Source of the DNA: an uncultured Bacilli bacterium
GTDB taxonomy: Bacteria > Bacillota_I > Bacilli_A > RF39 > UBA660
Direction: 5' to 3'
DNA: 38,810 bases
Assembly (NCBI GenBank): GCA_934089255.1
Contig: CAKOJI010000009.1
Span: 1-38,810 of the forward strand
In this document: piece by piece, positions 33,000 to 38,810 of the stretch
Numbering within the stretch: position 1 is the first letter of the stretch
How the letters are laid out: every line of letters starts with the position of its first letter
The notes under the pieces: generated by a model
The model's database searches: none
What the model saw: the letters and a program-made list of their open reading frames with translations, nothing else
Told to the model about the DNA's origin: nothing
Translations under genes and position numbers: made by a program

Positions 33000-34052
33000 A
33001 TGATAACATTATTAATTTTAATAATAATATTAGGCGTATTAATATTTGTACATGAATTCGGACATTTTATTGTAGCAAAAAAAACAGGAGTATTTGTGGA
33101 AGAATTTGCTCTAGGAATGGGGCCACAAATATTTAAATGGAAAAGAAAAAATGATCCGACAACATATAGTATAAGACTTTTACCAATCGGTGGATTTTGT
33201 GCAATGGCCGGAGAGGTAGTAGAAGAAAAAGAAAAAAAATTAAAGAAAAATCAATATATGTGTAATAAAAAGCCATATCAAAAATTTTTAATCTTGGTTG
33301 CTGGTGTAACAATGAATTTTATGCTTGCATTACTAATATTCTTTTTACAAGGACTTATTTGGGGAAGTTCTAACCAGTTAAGTTATGTTGGAATGGTAAC
33401 AGAAAATTCAGCAGTTGCAAAAGCAGGAATTACTGAAGGAGATAGAATAATTAGCATAAATGGTGTTAAAACAAATACTTGGGATAAAATACAAGTAGCA
33501 ATCGCTCTAAAAAATGATAGTAAATCATATGAGTTTGTTGTAAAAAAATCAGATGGTTCTGTAAATAAATATGAAGTCACTCCTAATTATATAAAAGATA
33601 AAAAAGGTAATGAAGTAATGGTATTTGGTTTCGGGGCAGGAAATACTTTGAATAAAGGCTTTATAGCATCAATTAAATATTCATTAATTAAATTTTATAG
33701 TGTTATTAGCAGTATGACGCTAATAATAGTAAAATTATTTAGCGGTGCATTAGGGTTGAAAAGTTTATCAGGTCCTGTTGGAATGTACACTGTAGTTGGT
33801 GAAAGTGCTAAATTAGGAATTCAAAGTTTACTATACTTAACAGCATACTTGTCAGTAAATCTAGGGTTCATAAATATTATTCCATTCCCCGCATTTGACG
33901 GCGGTAGAATTCTGTTTGTTATAATAGAAAAAATAAAAGGAAGTCCAGTAAAAGCTGAGGTTGAAAATTGGTTCCATACAATAGGATTTATACTTTTAAT
34001 GATACTAATGGTTGTTATTACTTATCAAGATATATTAAGACTATTTAAATAG
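33000..34052 (+). CDS. rseP: Site-2 intramembrane metalloprotease RseP/RasP
   Basis: 350 residues. It cleaves anti-sigma factors and remnant signal peptides within the membrane. The zinc motif HEFGH (18-22) lies in the first helix; GMGPQIFKWKRKN and SIRLLPIGGFCAMAGE follow. One PDZ domain (about 120-200: GITEGDRIISINGV) sits between membrane parts, and the second active-site motif is NIIPFPAFDGGRI, where the usual Leu before Asp-Gly is Phe. The C-terminal helix completes the core. The SD AGGAGGGT is strong. It is co-transcribed with cdsA and ends in a perfect hairpin. Confidence 0.96.
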   Translation: MITLLILIIILGVLIFVHEFGHFIVAKKTGVFVEEFALGMGPQIFKWKRKNDPTTYSIRLLPIGGFCAMAGEVVEEKEKKLKKNQYMCNKKPYQKFLILVAGVTMNFMLALLIFFLQGLIWGSSNQLSYVGMVTENSAVAKAGITEGDRIISINGVKTNTWDKIQVAIALKNDSKSYEFVVKKSDGSVNKYEVTPNYIKDKKGNEVMVFGFGAGNTLNKGFIASIKYSLIKFYSVISSMTLIIVKLFSGALGLKSLSGPVGMYTVVGESAKLGIQSLLYLTAYLSVNLGFINIIPFPAFDGGRILFVIIEKIKGSPVKAEVENWFHTIGFILLMILMVVITYQDILRLFK

Positions 34053-34062
34053 TCTTTTTTTA
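34037..34062 (+). terminator. Intrinsic terminator of cdsA-rseP
   Basis: Perfect palindrome with arms AAGACTA/TAGTCTT plus inner A-T pairs, followed by eight T; overlaps the stop. Confidence 0.9.
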
Positions 34063-34086
34063 AAAAATTATAAATTGACTAATTTT

Positions 34087-34112
34087 GACATTTTTTTTAA
34101 AAAATGTCTTTT
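34087..34112 (+). terminator. Second hairpin, tandem terminator
   Basis: Arms GACATTTTTT/AAAAAATGTC with an almost absent loop, then TTTT. It lies 25 bases behind the first terminator and just upstream of the next promoter. Confidence 0.6.
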
Positions 34113-34136
34113 CAAATATAATTTTTATGTTATAAT
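34109..34136 (+). promoter_or_regulatory. Promoter of the secreted InlB-repeat gene
   Basis: TGTTATAAT (extended -10, TATAAT 34131-34136) with a weak TTTTCA 16 bases upstream. The ~60-base leader carries a small AGTAAA/TTTACT hairpin (34165-34179) before the SD GGAAGG. Confidence 0.65.
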
Positions 34137-34201
34137 TTATTATAGGTAGGGTATAAATATAAATAGTAAATATTTTACTTGACTAGAAAAGGAAGGTTAA
34201 T

Positions 34202-35545
34202 ATGAAAAAATTATTGAAAAAAATTGGGGTACTTGGTTTAATAATTGCTATACTTGCTCCATTTATTGAGTTGCCAACAGTAAATGCAGCAGAAGGCTGT
34301 ACTAATCATTTACAAAATTATTTATGGCTTGATATGAACTATTTCATTCCAAAAAATGGGGAAACTTTTATGGAAGGGTATTCAAAAGGTACTACTGCTG
34401 GAGGATACCAAACTTACACAAATTTCCCATTTACTTTTAAAGACACAAACAGTTATAAAGTCACTATAAAAAGTATAGATATGAATAATTTAGTAAATAC
34501 TGATAGTTTCGATAACTTCTGGACAGCATTTAATAAAGCAACAACAAGCTTAACATCATATGATATTGATAGTAAAATTGGTGGCGCGTTAGTAACTTCT
34601 GCTAAACTTAATAATTATACTGATGACACGATATTACTACATGGCGTTTGGAGTAGTTTTGATAGAAGTGGAACACCAATTGAATCCAATTGGAAAGAAA
34701 AAGTTATAGATGGCAAAGACTATTCTTTACAACCAATTTTAAAAACTAAAAATGATGAAAACTCTATGAGTATAAAATTTAAACCAGCAAAATTTTCAGA
34801 TAATAGCTTTGGTTTAGAAAGTGGAGATTTAACAGCAGATTATTTCCAAAAAGTAGTTGATGATAATTATAATGTTTGGGGAGATTCTACAAAATCAAAC
34901 TATATACCATTATCAATTACGAGAACATTAAATTTAAGTAAAACTGAAATAAAAGATATGTTAGATGATTATGTCTTTGGATATTATGATGGTGGAAAAT
35001 GGGTAGCATATGGTACTAAAAAATCTGATGGTACGATTGAAAAAAGTTATTCAGCATTTTTAGGAGGAGAAGAAGCTAGTAATGAAGTAAGTAAGGTTGA
35101 TTTTGATACTAGCAAACCATATTATTGGCCAGCAGTATTAAGTGTTGAATATGAAGCTTGTCCATTAGCAAAAGAAAATTGGACATTAGAGTATGATGGT
35201 AATGTTGATGACAATTCAGTTACAAACATACCTAATAAGCAAACAACTGAATTAAATAATGATATAACTGTAGATTCTAAAAAACCATCTAGAACAAATT
35301 ATACTTTCACTAAATGGTGTGAAAATCCTAACGGTAGTGGTCAATGCTACAATGCAGGAGACAAAGTTAAATCGCCAGATAGTGCAAAGACTATAACTCT
35401 TTACGCTCAATGGGGTAAAGGAGGAACTGAAGATAACAAAAAAACTGGTGTTATGTCATACGTTATCGGCTTTATGTCAGTTGGTGTTATCGCAGGTGGC
35501 ATTTACTTAGTAGCTAAAAAGAAAAATTTATTTAAACAAATTTAA
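34202..35545 (+). CDS. Secreted, wall- or membrane-anchored protein with InlB B-type repeat
   Basis: 447 residues. The signal peptide (1-29, MKKLLKKIGVLGLIIAILAP, then ending VNAA) is clear. A large unrecognised extracellular domain follows (30-330) with few Cys. Residues ~335-405 form one InlB B-repeat/Listeria-Bacteroides repeat: LEYDGNVDDNS, RTNYTFTKWCENPNG, GDKVKSPDS and TLYAQWG. The end has NKKTG (412-416), a hydrophobic segment (~417-436) and KKKNLFKQI, the layout of a sortase signal, although not LPxTG. It may be anchored by a non-canonical sortase or simply stay as a membrane anchor. Monocistronic, well-expressed-looking leader. Likely adhesion or surface-coat role (inference). Confidence 0.85.
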   Translation: MKKLLKKIGVLGLIIAILAPFIELPTVNAAEGCTNHLQNYLWLDMNYFIPKNGETFMEGYSKGTTAGGYQTYTNFPFTFKDTNSYKVTIKSIDMNNLVNTDSFDNFWTAFNKATTSLTSYDIDSKIGGALVTSAKLNNYTDDTILLHGVWSSFDRSGTPIESNWKEKVIDGKDYSLQPILKTKNDENSMSIKFKPAKFSDNSFGLESGDLTADYFQKVVDDNYNVWGDSTKSNYIPLSITRTLNLSKTEIKDMLDDYVFGYYDGGKWVAYGTKKSDGTIEKSYSAFLGGEEASNEVSKVDFDTSKPYYWPAVLSVEYEACPLAKENWTLEYDGNVDDNSVTNIPNKQTTELNNDITVDSKKPSRTNYTFTKWCENPNGSGQCYNAGDKVKSPDSAKTITLYAQWGKGGTEDNKKTGVMSYVIGFMSVGVIAGGIYLVAKKKNLFKQI

Positions 35546-35552
35546 TTAAATT

Positions 35553-35580
35553 AGTCCATAGTATATGGACTTTTTTTTTT
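35553..35580 (+). terminator. Intrinsic terminator of the InlB-repeat gene
   Basis: Eight-base stem AGTCCATA/TATGGACT with a GTA loop and ten T. Confidence 0.92.
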
Positions 35581-35594
35581 AACTATATTATAAT
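35566..35594 (+). promoter_or_regulatory. Candidate promoter of the LCP operon
   Basis: TATAAT (35589-35594). The only -35-like hexamer at 17 bases is TGGACT, which is also the right arm of the preceding terminator. Confidence 0.55.
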
Positions 35595-35620
35595 TTAAGT
35601 ATATGATGGAAGGTATGTTG

Positions 35621-35977
35621 ATGAATAAAAATAAAATGATTTTAGGTTATTGTCCTAATTTTTATAAGATTAAAAATTTTGAATATGATAATGAAGATTA
35701 CGTTACTGACAAATTAATTAGTGTCTATGAAGATTACATTTTTAGTATAAATGAAACTGATAGTGATAATATAAAAAAAATAAAAGAGTTGGATTCTATA
35801 TTAGGAAAGTACATTAATGATTATAACTTTAGGAAAAGTATAAAAAGTGGAGTTATGAATATTAAAGTAAGAAGAGGTACTAATATATTAGAAAGTATTG
35901 TAGATTCTTTACTTGAAATATCATCTAACTATGAAGATGGCTATACAAGAAATATTTATTTTGCAAGGTGGATATAA
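35621..35977 (+). CDS. Small unknown protein, first gene of the LCP operon
   Basis: 118 residues from ATG 35621, chosen because SD GGAAGG (35608-35613) is seven bases away; the in-frame ATGs at 35603 and 35615 overlap or abut it. It is cytoplasmic and mostly helical, with no membrane segment: ILGYCPNFYKIKNFEYDN, then ETDSDNIKKIKELDSILGKY. No family recognised. The next gene begins one base after its stop and has its SD within this gene, so the three genes 35621-38344 are one unit. Confidence 0.7.
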   Translation: MNKNKMILGYCPNFYKIKNFEYDNEDYVTDKLISVYEDYIFSINETDSDNIKKIKELDSILGKYINDYNFRKSIKSGVMNIKVRRGTNILESIVDSLLEISSNYEDGYTRNIYFARWI

Positions 35978-35978
35978 T

Positions 35979-36827
35979 ATGGAAGATTTTTATTATGAAG
36001 AAAGTAATGCTAAACACGTATTTATAAAATGTATGTTGTTTCTATTCATTATAGGTTTAATATCAGGCGGTTTTGTATATTATAAAAGACAAAATACTAT
36101 AAAACTAAAAAATGTTAATGTTGAATTAGGCAGTGAATTATCAAATAATGTTGATGACTATTTAATTAATGGTAAAAAATATTCATCTAATTATAAATTA
36201 TACTTAGATAATGTAGACGTTAATACTATCGGAAAATATAGTTATAAAGTTAAATATAATAAGCATACTAAAACTGGATATATTAATGTACAAGATACAA
36301 CTAAACCAGAAGTAACATTAGATGATCTTGTCACTATTGGTAAAGATGAAGAATTTAATCCAAACCTTTTAATAACTAGTTGTACAGATAAATCACTACC
36401 ATGTACAGCAACTTTAAAAAACGATAGTGATTATGATAAATTAAAGAATAGTGGTACATATAAAATTAAAATAAATGTTAGTGACACAGTTGGAAATACA
36501 ACTGAAAAAGAAGTTACAATAAATGTAAGTGAAATAGGTACACTGTCAAGTAAAGTGACAAATGACTTAAATTACTATACAAATAATTTAAATGATGATA
36601 AAGTAGATCATATCTTGTTTATCAAATTAGATAAAGCAATTGATGAAGATACCCTAGAATATGAAGGCTTAATACAAGAAACTTCAGCAATTGACTTTAG
36701 TGAATACGTTGATGACGAGATATATAGTACTAGATTAATAACTGCATATAATAAATATGGTTATGTTATTGGTATACAAGTTGAAGTTACATTTAATGAT
36801 GGTACTAAAAAATTATTAGAAAAATAA
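35979..36827 (+). CDS. Single-pass membrane protein with bacterial Ig-like domains
   Basis: 282 residues from ATG 35979 (SD AAGGTGG); an upstream extension is open but lacks a ribosome site. A short cytoplasmic tail (1-14) and one membrane helix (about 15-36) come first. Outside, two Ig-like modules follow: one ending TGYINVQDTTKPEV, and a DUF5011/HYR-like one (~105-183) with DTTKPEVTLDD, a Cys pair (SCTDKSLPC) and NVSDTVGNTTEKEV. The last ~100 residues are an unrecognised alpha/beta domain. It sits 11 bases ahead of an LCP gene, so it may assist attachment of wall polymers or act as a surface scaffold (inference). Confidence 0.8.
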   Translation: MEDFYYEESNAKHVFIKCMLFLFIIGLISGGFVYYKRQNTIKLKNVNVELGSELSNNVDDYLINGKKYSSNYKLYLDNVDVNTIGKYSYKVKYNKHTKTGYINVQDTTKPEVTLDDLVTIGKDEEFNPNLLITSCTDKSLPCTATLKNDSDYDKLKNSGTYKIKINVSDTVGNTTEKEVTINVSEIGTLSSKVTNDLNYYTNNLNDDKVDHILFIKLDKAIDEDTLEYEGLIQETSAIDFSEYVDDEIYSTRLITAYNKYGYVIGIQVEVTFNDGTKKLLEK

Positions 36828-36838
36828 AGGAAGATTTT

Positions 36839-38344
36839 ATGAAAAAGAATAAAAAGAATAAAAATACTAAAACTAATAAAAACAAATTTTTTACAATTAC
36901 TTCTTATTTATTAATAATAACATTTATAGTAGCAATCGGTTTTCTAATTTATTTTGAAGTGTTACCAACATTATATTTATCTTTATTGATAGTTGGTGGA
37001 GGTTTAATAATATTTCTATTATTTAAAATATTAAATAATAAGAGATTAAAAAAATGGATAAAAACAGTTTTATCTGTTCCAAGTATGTTATTAATTATTT
37101 TGTTTACTATGATATGTTTATATTCATACGGAACAATAGATTTCTTAAATAATATATTTGATGTTGGAATTAGGCACGATAGTTACTCAGTGTATGTCTT
37201 AAAAGAGTCTGAATATGAAAATATAAAAGATTTAAAAGATAAAATAATAGGGGTATCTGAAAAAAATGATGAAGGTACAAAAAAAGCAATAGAAAAAGTA
37301 TCAAATAAAATTGAATTTAATATGGCAGAATATGATACAGTTGGAGATTCAATCGATAGCCTAGAAGATAATGAAATAGATGCTATCATTGCTCTAGATT
37401 CAAATGTTGATATATTAAAAGAAGATAATGATAAATATGATAATTTAAAAGCAATTTATACATTTACAGTAACTACAAAAGTTAAAACATTATCAAGTGA
37501 TAAAAACGTTGCAAAAGATAATTTTGTAGTTTATATAAGTGGAATTGATACTAGTGGTAAAGTAGCTGCGAAAGCCAGAAGTGATGTTAATATTATAATG
37601 GCTGTAAATCCTAAGAAAAAGAAAATTCTGATGATAAATACACCAAGAGATTATTATGTAATGCTACATACAAAAAATGCAATGGATAAATTAACACATG
37701 CTGGTGTGTATGGTATAGAAGAATCAGTTGGAACTTTAGAAGATTTATATGACATAAAAATAGATTATTATGCTAGGGTTAATTTTACAACATTTATGAA
37801 TATTGTAGAATCTCTAGATGGTATAGAAGTTGATGTACCAGTAAGCTTCTGTGAGCAAACTTCTTCAAGAACTAGTACAAACCAAATCTGTCTAAAGAAG
37901 GGGTTACAAACATTAAATGGAGAACAAGCCCTTGCATTATCTAGAACTAGACACACTTTATCTGGTGGAGATAGAAGTAGGGGAGAGAATCAAATGTTAG
38001 TACTTAATGCAATTATTAATAAAGCAATAAGTCCAAGTATTATAGTAAAATATAATTCTTTACTAGGAAGTGTATCTAATTCAGTTATAACTAATATGGA
38101 ACAAAAATCATTTACGAAACTAATTAAAAATCAAATTAGAAATAACACAAAATGGGAAATAGATAGTTATTCAGTTGATGGTAGTGATGCTAGTAGTACA
38201 ACATATTCAACTGGTAGAAGTAAAGCATATGTTATGAAACCTGATGAAGAAACAGTATTAGAAGCAAAGAAAAAATTAGATGAAGTATTAGAAACTAATA
38301 AATATACTACAACAACTACTTCTAAGGTAGAAAAAAATAATTAA
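36839..38344 (+). CDS. LytR-CpsA-Psr (LCP) family glycopolymer ligase
   Basis: 501 residues. LCP enzymes attach teichoic acids or capsule to peptidoglycan outside the membrane. After a Lys/Asn-rich tail there are three membrane helices (about 19-39, 43-64, 78-98). Residues ~110-215 form an accessory domain that resembles half of a periplasmic binding protein (LKESEYENIKDLKDKIIGVS; EIDAIIALDSNV). The LCP domain begins YISGIDTSG; signature parts are VNPKKKKILMINTPRDYY, DKLTHAGVYG, GTLEDLYDIKIDYYARVNF, then the Arg-rich ALSRTRHTLSGGDRSRGEN that binds the lipid pyrophosphate. A Ser/Thr-rich tail ends the protein. The layout matches the CpsA-type LCP with an accessory domain. Confidence 0.93.
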   Translation: MKKNKKNKNTKTNKNKFFTITSYLLIITFIVAIGFLIYFEVLPTLYLSLLIVGGGLIIFLLFKILNNKRLKKWIKTVLSVPSMLLIILFTMICLYSYGTIDFLNNIFDVGIRHDSYSVYVLKESEYENIKDLKDKIIGVSEKNDEGTKKAIEKVSNKIEFNMAEYDTVGDSIDSLEDNEIDAIIALDSNVDILKEDNDKYDNLKAIYTFTVTTKVKTLSSDKNVAKDNFVVYISGIDTSGKVAAKARSDVNIIMAVNPKKKKILMINTPRDYYVMLHTKNAMDKLTHAGVYGIEESVGTLEDLYDIKIDYYARVNFTTFMNIVESLDGIEVDVPVSFCEQTSSRTSTNQICLKKGLQTLNGEQALALSRTRHTLSGGDRSRGENQMLVLNAIINKAISPSIIVKYNSLLGSVSNSVITNMEQKSFTKLIKNQIRNNTKWEIDSYSVDGSDASSTTYSTGRSKAYVMKPDEETVLEAKKKLDEVLETNKYTTTTTSKVEKNN

Positions 38345-38345
38345 G

Positions 38346-38373
38346 ACTATTAGAGTTAATCTAATAGTTTTTT
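38346..38373 (+). terminator. Intrinsic terminator of the LCP operon
   Basis: Nine-base stem ACTATTAGA/TCTAATAGT with loop GTTAA and six T. Confidence 0.9.
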
Positions 38374-38464
38374 GTTTCACTTTAATACATAAATAGTTTT
38401 TATCATTTAATAAGTAAGTTGTTAAAATATTTAGATAAAAAATGTAAAAAATTGCAAATATACA

Positions 38465-38493
38465 TTGTTATAAAAACAAACGTTTGATATAAT
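38465..38493 (+). promoter_or_regulatory. Promoter of the ORF6N gene
   Basis: TTGTTA, 17-base spacer, TATAAT (38488-38493) preceded by TGA: a combined -35 and extended -10, among the best promoters here. Confidence 0.85.
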
Positions 38494-38517
38494 TATATTA
38501 ACAATTCAGGAGGTTTT

Positions 38518-38810
38518 ATGTCAGAACTACAAGAAAAAGAAAATATAAATATCGTTAATATGATTTATGAAATAAGAGGAAAGCAAGTTATGCTTGATAG
38601 TGATTTAGCAAAACTCTATCAATGTTCAAATGGGACTAAAACAATTAATCAAGCAGTTAAAAGACATATAAATCGTTTTCCAGAAAGGTTTATGTTTCAA
38701 TTAAAAATTGATGAGGTACAAAATTTGTGGTCCCAGATTGGGACTGCAAATAAAAAATCAAGAACATTACCTTATGCATTTACAGAACAAGGTGTTGCAA
38801 TGTTGAGTGC
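38518..38810 (+). CDS. ORF6N-domain protein (3' partial)
   Basis: 97 codons are visible before the right edge. The N-terminal ORF6N domain is clear: IYEIRGKQVMLDSDLAKLY, then INQAVKRHINRFPERFMFQL, and RTLPYAFTEQGVAMLS. ORF6N (KilA-N-related) occurs in phage antirepressors, Roi/Ant proteins and many chromosomal copies in gut bacteria; it probably binds DNA. The consensus SD (AGGAGG, five bases from ATG) and strong promoter differ from its neighbours. The residues NLWSQIGTANKK replace the more usual SQF-containing segment. It might mark the start of a mobile region beyond the window, or be a stand-alone gene. Confidence 0.9.
   Translation, partial: MSELQEKENINIVNMIYEIRGKQVMLDSDLAKLYQCSNGTKTINQAVKRHINRFPERFMFQLKIDEVQNLWSQIGTANKKSRTLPYAFTEQGVAMLS

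Noticed and set aside
34180..34185. TTGACT as a -35 box in the leader of the InlB-repeat gene
   Set aside because: A -10 at proper spacing would fall on the start codon; it cannot serve this gene.
35913..35978. 22-residue N-terminal extension of the Ig-like protein
   Set aside because: It overlaps the preceding gene and lacks an SD, whereas AAGGTGG is well placed for ATG 35979.
1..38810. tRNA, rRNA, CRISPR arrays, insertion sequences and origin of replication
   Set aside because: I looked for cloverleaf ends, regular direct repeats, transposase motifs and DnaA-box clusters and saw none that could be supported.

Overview
The window is about 25% G+C by eye, uses ATG starts with AGG/GAGG-type ribosome sites, and carries housekeeping genes of the low-GC Gram-positive type: RNase J, a T-box ahead of valS, an RSH alarmone enzyme, DivIB, CdsA/RseP and an LCP ligase. 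MurG, DivIB and LCP imply a peptidoglycan wall, so it is not a wall-less mollicute. I infer an uncultured, probably gut-associated member of Bacillota (Bacilli/Erysipelotrichia/RF39-like). The species cannot be named from sequence alone. Stop codons are almost all TAA or TAG.

Layout. 1-1458: 3' part of a large surface protein whose C-terminal lectin-like domain contains a G+C-rich, A-poor block that looks like the variable repeat of a diversity-generating retroelement (DGR). 1581-3053: RSH-type (p)ppGpp enzyme. 3145-6870: three-gene operon of an unknown protein, a membrane-anchored McrB-like AAA+ ATPase and a DUF2357/McrC-like protein with no nuclease domain. It is followed by a membrane protein with Ca-binding-like DxDGDG repeats (6941-8239) and a small membrane protein. 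8849-10516: RNase J. 10625-11693: two small membrane-anchored proteins. 11770-14588: murG-divIB-queH and a type IV pilin-like gene. 14651-17030: topA and a nucleotidyltransferase-like gene. 17158-20792: mutS and an unknown gene. 20814-22217 (minus): PilB/GspE-type ATPase. 22280-25075: divergent T-box-controlled valS. 25170-27768: Asn-rich DUF5684-like membrane protein and two unknown genes. 27835-30234: parE and a short ssb. 30255-31274 (minus): unknown. 31363-34052: deacetylase-like relic, cdsA, rseP. 34202-38344: secreted InlB-repeat protein, a small unknown protein, an Ig-like membrane protein and an LCP ligase. 38518-38810: start of an ORF6N-domain protein.

How it works together. Most of the window is a chromosomal backbone for envelope building (MurG, DivIB, CdsA, RseP, LCP), DNA maintenance (TopA, ParE, MutS, SSB), translation (ValS, QueH) and RNA decay (RNase J). 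The accessory content is the likely DGR target at the left edge, the membrane-tethered McrB/McrC-like operon, scattered type IV pilus/competence parts, lineage-specific surface proteins and a phage-type ORF6N gene at the right edge. Transcription units are short and sharply delimited: nearly every unit ends in a clear intrinsic hairpin, often overlapping the stop codon, and starts at a TATAAT box, frequently the extended form TGnTATAAT.
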